Assembly: GCA_035940575.1 (NCBI GenBank)
Contig: DASZER010000010.1
Location: forward strand, 1-64,000
Source of the DNA: BP-191 sp035940575
GTDB lineage: Bacteria > Actinomycetota > Actinomycetes > BP-191
Reading direction: 5' to 3'
DNA length: 64,000 nt
Shown: positions 15,411-24,661 of the stretch, piece by piece
Layout: each line of letters begins with the position of its first letter
Position numbering within the stretch: the first letter of the stretch is position 1
The notes under the pieces: generated by a model
What the model saw: the letters and a program-made list of their open reading frames with translations, nothing else
Told to the model about the DNA's origin: nothing
Databases searched by the model: none
Position numbers and translations under genes: made by a program

Positions 15411-16523
15411 GTGTACGACGTCCTCGTCGTCGGGACCGGCCCCGCCGGCGCCTCCGCCGCCCATGCCGCCGCCGCCTCCGGTGCCCGCACGCTCCTCGTC
15501 GACCGCGCCACCCCGCCGCGCTACAAGTGCTGCGGCGGTGGGCTCATCGGCCTCTCGCAGGCGAACGCCGCCGTCGACCTCGCGCCCCTGACGCGCGACG
15601 CGGTGACGCGGATGACGTTCAGCAAGGAGGGCGCGCAGCGGTACACGCGCCGGGCCCGCGGCGGGCGGCCGATCTTCCGGCTCGTGATGCGCTCGGAGTT
15701 CGACGCGGCGCTCGTCGCGCGGGCCGTCGAGGCGGGCGCGGAGTGCCGTACGGGCGTCGCCGTCCGCGCCCTGGCGCCGTCCTCCGACGGCATGGCCGTG
15801 ACCCTCGCGTCGGGCGAGGAGCTGCGGTCGCGGTGGGTCGTCGGCGCGGACGGGACCGGCGGGCGGACGGGCGCGTACGTCGGCGTCACGCTCGCCCAGG
15901 TCGACGTCGGGCTCGAGGGCGAGTTCCCGACGCCGCCGCGCGCCGCCGCGTACTGGCGCGGGCGCGTGCTCATCGACTGGGGTCCCGTGCCGGGGTCGTA
16001 CGGCTGGGTGTTCCCGAAGGGCGACCTGCTGACCGTCGGCGTCATCGGCCCGCGCTCGTCGGGCGACGCGATGCGCGCGTACTACGAGGCGTTCGTCTCG
16101 CGGCTCGGGCTCTCGGAGCCCGCGACGTTCTCGGGTCACCTGACGCGGTGCCGTACGCCCGGCTCCCCGCTCGTCCGCGACGGCGTCCTCGTCGCCGGGG
16201 ACGCGGCGGGGCTGCTCGAGCCGTGGACGCGCGAGGGCATCTCGTACGCCCTCCGCTCGGGCCGCGCGGCCGGCCTCGCCGCCGCGACGGGCGACCCCGC
16301 GTCGTACGAGCGCTACGTCGCCGCCGAGCTGGAGCCGGAGATGGCGGCGGGGCGGGACTTCCTCGCGGCGTTCTCCGCGAACCGCCAGGTGTTCCACGGC
16401 TTCCTCGCGGCGTTCCCGGGAGGGTGGCGGCTGTTCAGCCGGCTGGTCGCCGGCGAGACGACGCTCGCGCGCCAGACCCGCAAGCCGTACGTCCGCGCGG
16501 TGCTGCGCGCCGTCACCCGCTGA
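15411..16523 (+). CDS. Geranylgeranyl reductase family FAD-dependent oxidoreductase
   Basis: 370 residues. I chose GTG 15411 (VYDVLVVGTGPAGAS) because the Rossmann FAD motif should begin near residue 5 and GGGGTGG lies 8 bases upstream. The frame stays open to 15309, across the promoter hairpin. Signatures: GTGPAGASAA, PRYKCCGGGL, the VVGADGTGGRTG segment, and VAGDAAGLLEPWTREGISYA (FAD ribityl/GD motif). The family saturates isoprenoid chains of menaquinone, lipids or chlorophyll. No isoprenoid genes are adjacent, so the substrate is open. Confidence 0.85.
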   Translation: MYDVLVVGTGPAGASAAHAAAASGARTLLVDRATPPRYKCCGGGLIGLSQANAAVDLAPLTRDAVTRMTFSKEGAQRYTRRARGGRPIFRLVMRSEFDAALVARAVEAGAECRTGVAVRALAPSSDGMAVTLASGEELRSRWVVGADGTGGRTGAYVGVTLAQVDVGLEGEFPTPPRAAAYWRGRVLIDWGPVPGSYGWVFPKGDLLTVGVIGPRSSGDAMRAYYEAFVSRLGLSEPATFSGHLTRCRTPGSPLVRDGVLVAGDAAGLLEPWTREGISYALRSGRAAGLAAATGDPASYERYVAAELEPEMAAGRDFLAAFSANRQVFHGFLAAFPGGWRLFSRLVAGETTLARQTRKPYVRAVLRAVTR

Positions 16524-16529
16524 CCGGCG

Positions 16530-17411
16530 TCACGACGGCAGGGTCGAGGCGGTGAGGCCCGTCACCTGCGTCAACCGCGGCAGCGGCTGCTGCCACGTCG
16601 GCGGGGCCCAGCTCCTGTCGGCGTGACGCAGCGCGTGCCAGATCCCGACCCCGTCCGCCGCCGCGAGGACGACGTTGAGCTCGCCGTTGACCCCGGCGCA
16701 GGCGACGTCGGTGATGGAGGGCGGGACGCCGCCGACCATCGTGGCGACGTCGCGGAACGGCTCGACCTTCTCCTTCGGGAACAGGATCGTGTGGCAGATC
16801 CTGTCCGCGCCCGCGGCCACCACGTGCAGCTCGTCGCCCACCGCGGCGCACGCCACGCGCCGCGACCCCGCCGGCGCGTCCCAGGACTCCCACGCCTGCC
16901 ACGCGCCCGTGGCGTCGCGAACGTTGTGCCACACGTAGTCCGTGGAGAGCCCCACCACGTGGAGCGAGTCCCCTATCCCCGCGCACCTCAGGTCGACGAA
17001 CGGGCTGAGGGGGTAGCCCCCGATGCCGGGCGGCTGTAGCCACGTCGGCTGCCAGCCGTCCGCGCCGTCGCGGAGCGTGTGCCACGGCGCGAAGTCGGGG
17101 GAGCCGCCACCGCGGACCAGCACGTGCTCGGTGGTACCCGCGGTGGTCGCCGCGAGCTGGCGCACCGGCACGGGCTCGTTCGCCACCCACTGGTCGACGT
17201 ACTCCCAAGGCGTGCACCCGGCTTCGCTCCACACGCTGCGCACGAGCCGTCCGGGGACGTCGAACGCGTAGATCGTCGATCCGGCGGGCGCGGGCATCTG
17301 ACCGAACACGATGTCGGGCGACGTCCGCGGCCACGTGCCGTCGACGTCGCGGACGGCGACCCAGAACATGCTCAGGCCCCGCTGGACCGTCACGATGAGC
17401 CTCTCGGCCAC
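16530..17411 (-). CDS. Beta-propeller-like protein of unknown function
   Basis: 293 residues without a signal peptide. Six or so repeats of about 45 residues end in W-x-x-x-R-D or W-H patterns (MFWVAVRDVDGTW, APWHTLRDGADGWQP, YVWHNVRDATGAWQA, ICHTILFP, GIWHALRHADRSW), alternating with CAGxGDxLHVV / CAAVGDELHVVAAG strands. This resembles tectonin or fucose-lectin propellers. Carbohydrate or surface binding is possible but unproven. It is on the opposite strand to the flavoprotein, ending 6 bases from it. Confidence 0.6.
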   Translation of the reverse strand: MAERLIVTVQRGLSMFWVAVRDVDGTWPRTSPDIVFGQMPAPAGSTIYAFDVPGRLVRSVWSEAGCTPWEYVDQWVANEPVPVRQLAATTAGTTEHVLVRGGGSPDFAPWHTLRDGADGWQPTWLQPPGIGGYPLSPFVDLRCAGIGDSLHVVGLSTDYVWHNVRDATGAWQAWESWDAPAGSRRVACAAVGDELHVVAAGADRICHTILFPKEKVEPFRDVATMVGGVPPSITDVACAGVNGELNVVLAAADGVGIWHALRHADRSWAPPTWQQPLPRLTQVTGLTASTLPS

Positions 17412-17447
17412 GTCCTCGCCCCCGTTCCGACGCTCAGGCGACGCGGG

Positions 17448-17567
17448 TCAGCGGCTGAAGAGCCACACGAGCAGCGCGACCGCGAGGAACGCCGCCACGA
17501 CCGGCCACACCGGCACGAACCTGAGCTTCTCCCGCTGCCGTTCCTCCGCCTTGCGCACGCTCGTCAT
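17448..17567 (-). CDS. Small single-pass membrane protein
   Basis: 39 residues: a charged N-terminus (MTSVRKAEERQREKLR) and one membrane helix (VWPVVAAFLAVALLVWLF) ending SR. The ATG at 17567 follows the alcohol dehydrogenase stop by about 10 bases on the same strand, so it is probably co-transcribed. Codon usage is typical of the window. No named family. Confidence 0.55.
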   Translation of the reverse strand: MTSVRKAEERQREKLRFVPVWPVVAAFLAVALLVWLFSR

Positions 17568-17576
17568 GCCGGCGTC

Positions 17577-18623
17577 CTACCCACTGACGTCGAGCACGAC
17601 CTTCATCGCCTGCTTGCTCTCGAACAGCCGGTAGCCCTCCGCCGCCTCGTCCAGCGGCATGCGGTGGGTGACGATCGCGGTCGGGTCGGCCTGCCCGTCG
17701 CGGATCGCGGCGAGCGCCGTGTCCCACCAGCCCTGCACGTTGCACGAGCCGCCGAAGCGCAGCGTGACGTTGCGGGTGAACAGGTTCGCGAGCGGCAGCC
17801 CGAGCTCGAACTCCGTGTGCACGCCGATCACGCTGACCGTGCCGCCGGCGCGGACGCAGTCGATCGCGGTGATCAGCGCGGGCGGCATGCCGACGGTCTC
17901 GATGACCACGTCCGCCATGCCGCCGAACGTGTCCTCGACCGCGACGCTCGGGGAGCGTTCGGCGCTGTTGACCGGGATCGCGCCGAGCCGCTCCGCCAGC
18001 TCGAGACGGGACGCCACCATGTCGATCGCGACGACCCGCTTCGCGCCCATCGCCCGCGCGGCCATCGCGGCGAACGTCCCCACGGGTCCCGCGCCGACGA
18101 CCACGACGTCGTCGCCGGCGTTGACCGGCGCGATGCCGGCGGCGTACCAGCCGGTCGTGAGGATGTCGCCCGCGAACAGCGCCTTCTCCGGGTCGAGCCC
18201 GCTCGGGATGCGCTTGAGGTTGAGGTCGGCGTGCGGGATGCGGACGTACTCCGCCTGCGCCCCCGCGAGGTCGCCGACGAAGATGCCGTAGCCGAGGACG
18301 CCGAGGTCGTCGCAGAGGTTGTAGCGGCCGAGCGTGCACGGCGTACAGGTGCCGCACGCGATCTGGAACGACCCCACGACCTCGTCGCCCACGGCGAATC
18401 CGGCGACGTCCGGGCCGGTGGAGACGACCGTGCCGACGTACTCGTGGCCCACGACCGTGCCCTCGAACACGCCGGGCACGCGGCCGTTGTAGAAGTGCAG
18501 GTCGCTGCCGCAGATCGCGGCCTTGCTCACCTTCACGATCGCGTCGTCGCCGGCCACCAGCTCCGGCTCGGGGACGTCCTCGACGCGGACGTCGTGCTCG
18601 CCTCGGTACACCACAGCCCTCAT
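17577..18623 (-). CDS. Zinc-dependent MDR-family alcohol dehydrogenase
   Basis: 348 residues. Catalytic zinc ligands: Cys in AAICGSDLHFYNG and His-Glu in VVGHEYVG. The structural zinc site is CGTCTPCTLGRYNLC (four Cys). The NAD(P)-binding fold has VVVVGAGPVGTFAA followed by VVAIDMVASRLELA. This is a full-length medium-chain dehydrogenase close to the threonine/sorbitol/glutathione-independent formaldehyde dehydrogenase group. The exact substrate cannot be set. Divergent from the small gene at 18701. Confidence 0.9.
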   Translation of the reverse strand: MRAVVYRGEHDVRVEDVPEPELVAGDDAIVKVSKAAICGSDLHFYNGRVPGVFEGTVVGHEYVGTVVSTGPDVAGFAVGDEVVGSFQIACGTCTPCTLGRYNLCDDLGVLGYGIFVGDLAGAQAEYVRIPHADLNLKRIPSGLDPEKALFAGDILTTGWYAAGIAPVNAGDDVVVVGAGPVGTFAAMAARAMGAKRVVAIDMVASRLELAERLGAIPVNSAERSPSVAVEDTFGGMADVVIETVGMPPALITAIDCVRAGGTVSVIGVHTEFELGLPLANLFTRNVTLRFGGSCNVQGWWDTALAAIRDGQADPTAIVTHRMPLDEAAEGYRLFESKQAMKVVLDVSG

Positions 18624-18700
18624 GGCGACCGACTGTAGTGCGGCGGTTCGGGGCGCGGTGCGGTGGGGTAGGAGAAGGGTCGTCCGAGAGAAGGCGACGC

Positions 18701-18928
18701 ATGTTCATCTACCTGGCCCTGCTGTTCCCGGTGCTGATCCTCGTGGTGCTCCTCGCCATGGAGCGCGTGGAGCAGCCGCTGCGGGTGGACGAGCTCGGGC
18801 TCGACCTGGAGTCGTTCCTCGACCAGGCGCGGCCCGAGGAGGTCGAGACGTTCGTCTCCGAGGGCTTCGGGCCCGCCCTCGACCGGTACTGGAAGCGTCG
18901 CGGCAAGCCCGTCGGGGCCGGTCGCTAG
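18701..18928 (+). CDS. Small membrane-anchored protein
   Basis: 75 residues: an N-terminal helix (FIYLALLFPVLILVVLLAMERVE), then an acidic soluble part (ELGLDLESFLDQARPEEVETFVSEG) and a basic tail (YWKRRGKPVGAGR). Start ATG 18701; the open frame back to 18638 lacks support. It lies 21 bases upstream of crp on the same strand. Unknown family. Confidence 0.6.
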   Translation: MFIYLALLFPVLILVVLLAMERVEQPLRVDELGLDLESFLDQARPEEVETFVSEGFGPALDRYWKRRGKPVGAGR

Positions 18929-18949
18929 CGCCCGTTACGCTCCGGGGCC

Positions 18950-19627
18950 ATGGACGTGCTCCGGTCGGCGCCGCTGTTCGCGGGGCTGCCCGACGCCGCC
19001 TGGGACGCACTCTCCCCGCGCCTGTCGACCCGCGTCGTTCCGCGTGGGACCGCGCTGTTCCGCGAGGGCGACCCCGGCGAGGAGCTGCACGTCGTCGTCG
19101 ACGGCAAGGTGAAGATCACGCGTACGTCCTCGGACGGCCGCGAGAACGCCATCGCGATCCTCGGCCCCGGCGACCTGCTCGGCGAGCTGGCCATCTTCGA
19201 CTCGCAGCAGACGCGCGGGGCGACGGCGACCGCCGTCAACGACACCACCCTCGCGTCGCTCGCGCGCGACGACTTCCTGTCGTGGCTCGCCGACCACCCG
19301 CAGGTGTCGCTGGAGCTGCTGCGCGGGCTCGCGGTCCGGCTGCGCCAGACGAACGAGGCGCTCGCGGACCTCGTCTTCACCGACGTGCCCGGCCGGATCG
19401 CGAAGACGCTGCTCGGGCTCGGCGAGCGGTTCGGGTCGCCGAGCGGGGACGGCGGCGTTCGCGTCGCCCACGACCTCACGCAGGAGGAGCTGGCGCAGCT
19501 CGTCGGCGCCTCGCGCGAGACCGTGAACAAGGCACTGTCCGACTTCGCCGCGCGCGGCTGGATCCGCCTCGACGGCCGCGCCGTCGTCCTGCTCGACACC
19601 GAACGCCTCGCCCGCCGCGGGCGCTAG
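18950..19627 (+). CDS. crp: Crp/Fnr-family cAMP-responsive-type transcription factor
   Basis: 225 residues, the length of M. tuberculosis Rv3676. Residues 1-120 are a cyclic-nucleotide-binding domain with GDPGEELHVVVDGKVKI and the phosphate-binding cassette GDLLGELAIFD ... RGATATAV. The C-terminal HTH is LTQEELAQLVGASRETVNKALSDFAARGWI. In the cassette Arg is followed by Gly rather than Thr/Ser, so nucleotide affinity may differ. The genes that follow match the Rv3676-Rv3683 order. A TACGCT box ends 8 bases before the ATG. A very large cyclase-domain protein is encoded convergently. Confidence 0.9.
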   Translation: MDVLRSAPLFAGLPDAAWDALSPRLSTRVVPRGTALFREGDPGEELHVVVDGKVKITRTSSDGRENAIAILGPGDLLGELAIFDSQQTRGATATAVNDTTLASLARDDFLSWLADHPQVSLELLRGLAVRLRQTNEALADLVFTDVPGRIAKTLLGLGERFGSPSGDGGVRVAHDLTQEELAQLVGASRETVNKALSDFAARGWIRLDGRAVVLLDTERLARRGR

Positions 19628-22600
19628 CGGCGCGCGGCCACGAGGTCCGCGAGCAGCTCCTCGGTGTGGGCGCGCTCCTGCGCCTGCTCGGTCTCCGACG
19701 CGGCCTCCAGCGCCGCCCGCAACGACGCCTCCGCCTCCTCCCACTCCCCCGCCGCCCGCAGCGCGGAGCCGAGGGCGCGCAGCGCGAGGACGCGGGACCG
19801 TACGTCCTCCGCCTGCGTCGCCACGGCGCGCCGCGCGAGCGCCACGGCCTCCTCGACGCGGCCGCACTCGAGCAGCGTCCCCGCGTAGTGCGCGAGCGCC
19901 TGGCGCATCGGGCAGAGGAACGTCGGCGGCTCCGACGACGACGCGATCTCGGCGAGCACCCGCAGCGCGGAGTCGTGGTCGCCGCGCGCGCGGTCGACCA
20001 GCGCGAGCACGACGCGCGAGCCGACCTCGGCCTGCGTCGCGATGCCCATCTGGCCGCGCAGCGCGATCGACGCGCGGGCGGCCGCCTCGGCGCCGTCGAC
20101 GTCGCGCGCCCAGTACGCCGTCCACCCGAGCACGCCGAGCGCGATCATGCGGGTCATCGGCTGGCGCGCCGACTCCGACAGCGCGACGGCCTCGTGCAGC
20201 AGCCCGACGGCCTCCTCGATCCGTCCGGCCGCCTGCGCCGCCATCGCCGACCCGACGAGCGCGATCGCGTGGCCCCACGTGTCGTTGATCTCCGCGAACA
20301 GCGCCCGCGCCCGCGCGCTCTCCCGCTCCGCGTCGGAGACGAGCCCGAGCTCGGCGGCCGAGATCGACGCCATGACGAGCGACGCGGCGACGCCCCAGCG
20401 GTCGCCCATCGCCTCGCCCTTCGGGATCAGCTCCAACGACATCGCCCGCGCCTCGCGCAGCCGCCCCTGCAGCAGCCGGACGAACGCCGCCGTCCCCACC
20501 GTCCACGCCACGCCGCCGAGGTCCTCGAACGCGAGGAACGTCTGCATCGACCGTTCGAGCATCGCGTCGGCGGTGTCGTACTCGCCGCGCGTCGTGGCGT
20601 TCCACGCGAGGTGCTGGTACGCCCAGCCGATGCCGCGCGTGTCCCCGCACCGCTCGGCGAGGTCGAGCGCGGAGGCGAAGCGCCTGTCGGCCTCGCGCAG
20701 GCGGCCGGCGTAGTAGTCGATGAGGCCGAGCTGGCGGGTCGCCTCCCCTGCGAGCACGTCGTCCTCGCCCGCCGCGTCCAGCGCCTCCGCGAACGCGTCG
20801 ATCGCGCCGTCCTCGTCGCCGCGCTTGCGGCGTACGTCGCCGAGCACGAGCAGCGCGGCCGGCTCGCGCGACCCTCCGAGCATCGCCTCGGCGTCATCGA
20901 GGCGGTGGACGTTGGCGAGCGCGGTCGCGTACGCCATCCGCGCCCTGTCGTCGAGCTCCCCGAGCGCCGCCGCGCGCGTGAACACCTCGACCGCGTGCAC
21001 GTTCTCGTCGCGCGCGATCGCGCGGTGCCCGAGCCGCACCAGCGCCTCGAACCCCGCCCGCGACGCCGACCACGCGTCGTCGTCGGGAGGCACGCCCATC
21101 TCCGTCGCGAGCGCCACGGCGCGCTCGGCGTGCTGCGCGACGTACGCGTCGACCTCGGCCGGCGTGCCCGGCATCGACGTCGCGGCCCACGTCGCGACGC
21201 GCGCGTGCCGGCGGGCGCGGCCCGCCTTCGGGATGCCGGCGTACGCGACCTCGCGGGTGAGCGTGTGCGCGAAGACGTAGACGTCGTCCACGGGCCGCAC
21301 GATGTCGCGCTCGGCCAGCACCGCCAGGCCCGCCGCGACGTCGCCGGTGGACACCGCCGCGACCGCGCCCGCGCGGAACGTCACGCCCGCCACCGCGGCG
21401 TCGCGCAGCACCTCCTTCACGGCCGGGTCGAGCCCGTCGATGCGCGCCGCGAGGACCGCGTGCACCCCCGCGGGGAGTACGTCACCTGGCAGCTCCCCCG
21501 CGAGCCGCCAGCCTTCGGCGTCGCGGCGCAGCACGCCGCGGTCGACCAGCAGGTGCAGCAGCTCGGCGAGGAAGAACGGGTTGCCCTCGGCCCGCGCCAG
21601 CAGCACCGTCCGCGACCGCTCGTCCAGCGCGGAGCCGCCGAGGTACGCACGGAGCAGCCGCTCGGCCGCCGCCTCCTCCAGCGGCTGCACGGGCAGGACG
21701 GACGGGTCGGGCAGCGACATCAGCCACTCGCCGTGCTCGGCCGTCGCGAGGTCGGAGCGGGCGGTCGACACGAGCAGCAGCGGCCCGTCGATGCGCGCCG
21801 CGACCGTCGCGAGCAGCGACCGCAGCGCGGGCCCCGACCAGTGCAGGTCGTCCACGACGAGCACCAGTGGGCCATCGGCGGCGAGACCGCGCAGCAGGGC
21901 GGTGACCGCGCTCGCGGCGTCGGCGTCCGCGGACTCGCCGGGCGTCGCGGTGGCGAGCGGGGAGAGGTTCTCGTCGGTGCCGAGCCCGAGCAGCGCGAGC
22001 AGCCGGTCGGCGAACAGCCCCTGCGCCCACGCGCCCTGCGCCGGGTGGTCGAGGCGGCTGACCGTGCGGCGTACGCGGTCGCGCGCGGTCTCCTCGTCGT
22101 CGGTGTCGGCGATGCCGCACGCCGTACGCACGATGTCCACGACGGGCGCGAGGTCGCGGCCCTCCCCGAACGCCGTGCACGTCGCCCACAGCACCCGCGC
22201 CTGGCGCAGCTCGCCCGCGAAGCGAGCGAGCTCCCGCGCGAGCCGCGTCTTGCCGACGCCCGCGTCGCCGGTCACGAGGACCGCGGCGGGAGCACCGGTG
22301 TCGGCGGCGTCCATGAGCTTCGAGATCAGCAGGCCGAGCTCGGCCTCGCGGCCGACGAACGGCGCGTCGTCGCCGAGCCCCGTACGCGACGCGGGGCGTG
22401 CCCTGAGGTCGAGCAGCTCGTACGCAGGCACCGGCTCGCGCTTGCCCTTGAGCCGCAACGGAGCCAGCGCGCGCCACGACGCGGCGTTCATCGTCGCGGC
22501 GGCGGTGGTGCGCCCCGCGAGGATCGCGCCGACGCCGGCCGCGTCGGAGAGGCGGGAGGCGGTGTTCACGGTGTCGCCGACGACGGTGTACGCGAGCGCG

Positions 22601-23055
22601 CCCTGCATGCCCGCGAGCACCTCGCCGGTGTTGAGGCCGACGCGCAGCCCGAGCCTGCGGCCGCCGCCGGACTCCTCGGCGACGAGGCGTCGTACGGCCT
22701 CCTGCATCCGCACCGCCGCGCGCACCGCGCGCTCGGGGTCGTCCTCGTGCGCCTTCGGCGCGCCGAAGACGGCCATGATGCCGTCGCCGGTGAGCTTGTC
22801 GACGTGGCCGCCGTACTCCTGCACGGCCTCGACCAGCGCGGCGAGCACGCGGTCGGTGACGACCTTCACGCGCTCGGGGTCGAGGTCCTCGGCCCACGCC
22901 GTGAACTCGCTCAGGTCCCCGAACAGCACCGTGACCACGCGGCGTTCGGAAAGCGTGTCGGGCGCGTCGAGCGCGACCGCCGCGCCGCACGAGAAGCAGA
23001 ACCGCGCGCCCGGCACCACCGGCGTCGCGCAGGCGGGGCAGGCGAGCGCGGTCAC
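19624..23055 (-). CDS. Class III cyclase / AAA ATPase / TPR regulatory protein
   Basis: 1143 residues. An N-terminal zinc ribbon (CPAC ... CFSCG, residues 6-24) precedes a class III nucleotidyl cyclase domain (VTVLFGDLSEFTAWAE, DKLTGDGIMAVFG, GDTVNTASRL) that keeps the metal Asp pair and the N/R transition-state residues. Then comes a STAND-like AAA module (FVGREAEL, Walker A VTGDAGVGKTRLA, Walker B PLVLVVDDLHWS) and about 450 residues of TPR-like helices. Start GTG 23055 overlaps the MBL gene stop by 4 bases. It probably makes cAMP in response to a signal sensed by the STAND/TPR part. Its 3' end overlaps convergent crp by 4 bases, a suggestive pairing of cyclase and receptor. Confidence 0.88.
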   Translation of the reverse strand: MTALACPACATPVVPGARFCFSCGAAVALDAPDTLSERRVVTVLFGDLSEFTAWAEDLDPERVKVVTDRVLAALVEAVQEYGGHVDKLTGDGIMAVFGAPKAHEDDPERAVRAAVRMQEAVRRLVAEESGGGRRLGLRVGLNTGEVLAGMQGALAYTVVGDTVNTASRLSDAAGVGAILAGRTTAAATMNAASWRALAPLRLKGKREPVPAYELLDLRARPASRTGLGDDAPFVGREAELGLLISKLMDAADTGAPAAVLVTGDAGVGKTRLARELARFAGELRQARVLWATCTAFGEGRDLAPVVDIVRTACGIADTDDEETARDRVRRTVSRLDHPAQGAWAQGLFADRLLALLGLGTDENLSPLATATPGESADADAASAVTALLRGLAADGPLVLVVDDLHWSGPALRSLLATVAARIDGPLLLVSTARSDLATAEHGEWLMSLPDPSVLPVQPLEEAAAERLLRAYLGGSALDERSRTVLLARAEGNPFFLAELLHLLVDRGVLRRDAEGWRLAGELPGDVLPAGVHAVLAARIDGLDPAVKEVLRDAAVAGVTFRAGAVAAVSTGDVAAGLAVLAERDIVRPVDDVYVFAHTLTREVAYAGIPKAGRARRHARVATWAATSMPGTPAEVDAYVAQHAERAVALATEMGVPPDDDAWSASRAGFEALVRLGHRAIARDENVHAVEVFTRAAALGELDDRARMAYATALANVHRLDDAEAMLGGSREPAALLVLGDVRRKRGDEDGAIDAFAEALDAAGEDDVLAGEATRQLGLIDYYAGRLREADRRFASALDLAERCGDTRGIGWAYQHLAWNATTRGEYDTADAMLERSMQTFLAFEDLGGVAWTVGTAAFVRLLQGRLREARAMSLELIPKGEAMGDRWGVAASLVMASISAAELGLVSDAERESARARALFAEINDTWGHAIALVGSAMAAQAAGRIEEAVGLLHEAVALSESARQPMTRMIALGVLGWTAYWARDVDGAEAAARASIALRGQMGIATQAEVGSRVVLALVDRARGDHDSALRVLAEIASSSEPPTFLCPMRQALAHYAGTLLECGRVEEAVALARRAVATQAEDVRSRVLALRALGSALRAAGEWEEAEASLRAALEAASETEQAQERAHTEELLADLVAARR

Positions 23056-23798
23056 GTCAGCCCCGCCCGCCCCGTCTCGGCGAGGTAGTCGAGCTGCGCG
23101 CGGACGCTCTGCTCGGCGGCGGGCCAGAGGCGGCGGTCGACGTCGGCGTAGACGCGCTCCACGACCTCGCGCGGCGTCGTCGCGCCGGCCGCGACCGCGA
23201 CCTCGACCTCGCGCAGCCGCTCGGCGCGGTGGCGGACGTAGTGGCCGATGACCTCGGCGGGGTCGTCGATGCGCGGGCCGTGGCCGGGCAGCAGCCTCGT
23301 CGCGCCGACCTCGGCGAGGCGCTCCAGGGAGTCGAGGTAGTCGCGCATCCGGCCGTCGGGGTGCGCGACGACGGTCGTGCCGCGGCCGAGGACGTGGTCG
23401 CCGGTGAGGACGTAGCCCTCCTCGGGCAGCACGAAGCAGACGGAGTCGCTGCTGTGCCCGGGCGTCGCGAGAACGGTCACGACCAGATCGTCGACCGTGA
23501 CGTGCTCGCCGTCACTGAGACCTTCCTCACCCAGCCGGTGTGCCGGGTCGACCGCGCGAACGGGTACGCCCAGACGTTCGGCCAGCGTCCGCGCGCCCGC
23601 GCTGTGGTCGGGGTGGCCGTGGGTCAGCAGCACGAGCGCGACGTCGCCGGCCTCGTCCGCGACCCGCCGCAGGTGCCCGGGGTCGTCGGGCCCCGGGTCC
23701 ACGACGACCGTGCGGCGCTCGCCGAGGATCCAGGTGTTCGTGCCGTCGAGCGTCATCGGCCCCGGGTTGGGGGCCAGCACGAGCCGCGGCTCGGTCAC
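23052..23798 (-). CDS. Metallo-beta-lactamase-fold hydrolase
   Basis: 248 residues. The metal-binding loop is LLTHGHPDHSAG (HxHxDH), with further ligands at TPGHSSDSV, LTGDHVLG and LPGHGPRI. It corresponds in position to Rv3677c and belongs to the glyoxalase II / LACTB2-like group with a C-terminal winged helix-like tail. Start GTG 23798 overlaps the NUDIX stop by 4 bases, and its own stop overlaps the cyclase start by 4, so the three genes are translationally coupled. Confidence 0.9.
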   Translation of the reverse strand: MTEPRLVLAPNPGPMTLDGTNTWILGERRTVVVDPGPDDPGHLRRVADEAGDVALVLLTHGHPDHSAGARTLAERLGVPVRAVDPAHRLGEEGLSDGEHVTVDDLVVTVLATPGHSSDSVCFVLPEEGYVLTGDHVLGRGTTVVAHPDGRMRDYLDSLERLAEVGATRLLPGHGPRIDDPAEVIGHYVRHRAERLREVEVAVAAGATTPREVVERVYADVDRRLWPAAEQSVRAQLDYLAETGRAGLT

Positions 23799-24625
23799 TC
23801 GGGGTACCCGGGGTCGCCGGGCAGCAGCAGGAGCACGTCGTCGCCGTCGACGACGATGCGCGGCAGGACGCGCTTCACGTCCCGTCGCCGGCCCGCCTCG
23901 ATCACGGCGTCGACCGTGTCGTACGCCGCCAGCTCCGCGAGCGTGAACACCGTCGGCGGCAGCATCCCGAGCTCGCCGCTCGCGTGGCGCTCGACGGCGT
24001 CGGCCGGGCGTACCCACTCGCTGCGGTCGCTCTCGCCCCGGTAGTGCACGGGCTCCTGGCCCTCGGGCAGCGCGGCGACGAAGAAGCGCGTGTCGAACCG
24101 CTTCGGCTCGATCTCCGGCGTCACCCAGTGCGCCCACGGCCGCAGCAGGTCGGCGCGCAGGACCAGGCCGTTGCGCGCCAGCACTTCGGCCATGCTCGCG
24201 CTGCGGTCGAGCAACGCCGCCTGCTCGCGTTGCCACAGTTCCCGGTCGTCGTGGACCGGCGAGGCGAGCAGCACGCCCGCCTCTTCGAACGTCTCCCGCA
24301 CGGCCGCCGCGACGAGCCCGCGCGCGAGGCGATCGTCGGCGGACAGCGGCGCGGCCCACTCGCTCGGCGGCGGGCCCTGCCACGCGATGTCCGCGTCGCC
24401 GTCGCGCGGGTCGACCGAGCCGCCGGGGAAGACGTACATGCCGCCGGCGAACGCCATCGAGCCGAGCCGCCGCAGCAGGTACGCCTCGATGCCGGCGTCG
24501 CCGTCGCGCAGCAGCACGACCGTCGCGGCGTGCCGCGCCTCGGCGACCTCGACGCCGCCGGAGGCGACGGCGCGGGCGCGCTCGTGGAGCTCGGGCGGCA
24601 GGCGCCGCAGCGTGTCGCCGCTCAT
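23795..24625 (-). CDS. NUDIX hydrolase
   Basis: 276 residues from ATG 24625. The Nudix box is recognisable: a Gly-rich FPGGSVDPRD, an insertion of about 35 residues, then AAVRETFEEAGVLL (RExxEExG). Such NUDT19/RNF-like long Nudix proteins cleave CoA or nucleotide diphosphates. It is the first gene of the NUDIX-MBL-cyclase operon. The downstream RidA of the classical locus has been moved about 4 kb away by intervening genes. Confidence 0.85.
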   Translation of the reverse strand: MSGDTLRRLPPELHERARAVASGGVEVAEARHAATVVLLRDGDAGIEAYLLRRLGSMAFAGGMYVFPGGSVDPRDGDADIAWQGPPPSEWAAPLSADDRLARGLVAAAVRETFEEAGVLLASPVHDDRELWQREQAALLDRSASMAEVLARNGLVLRADLLRPWAHWVTPEIEPKRFDTRFFVAALPEGQEPVHYRGESDRSEWVRPADAVERHASGELGMLPPTVFTLAELAAYDTVDAVIEAGRRRDVKRVLPRIVVDGDDVLLLLPGDPGYPE

Positions 24626-24661
24626 GCAGCGGATCGTACGTCGCCTTGTAGGCTCGCCCCC

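Noticed and set aside
18523..23088. 1521-residue plus-strand frame
   Set aside because: Low-complexity Arg/Ala text opposite the cyclase-AAA-TPR gene; a GC-rich antisense shadow.
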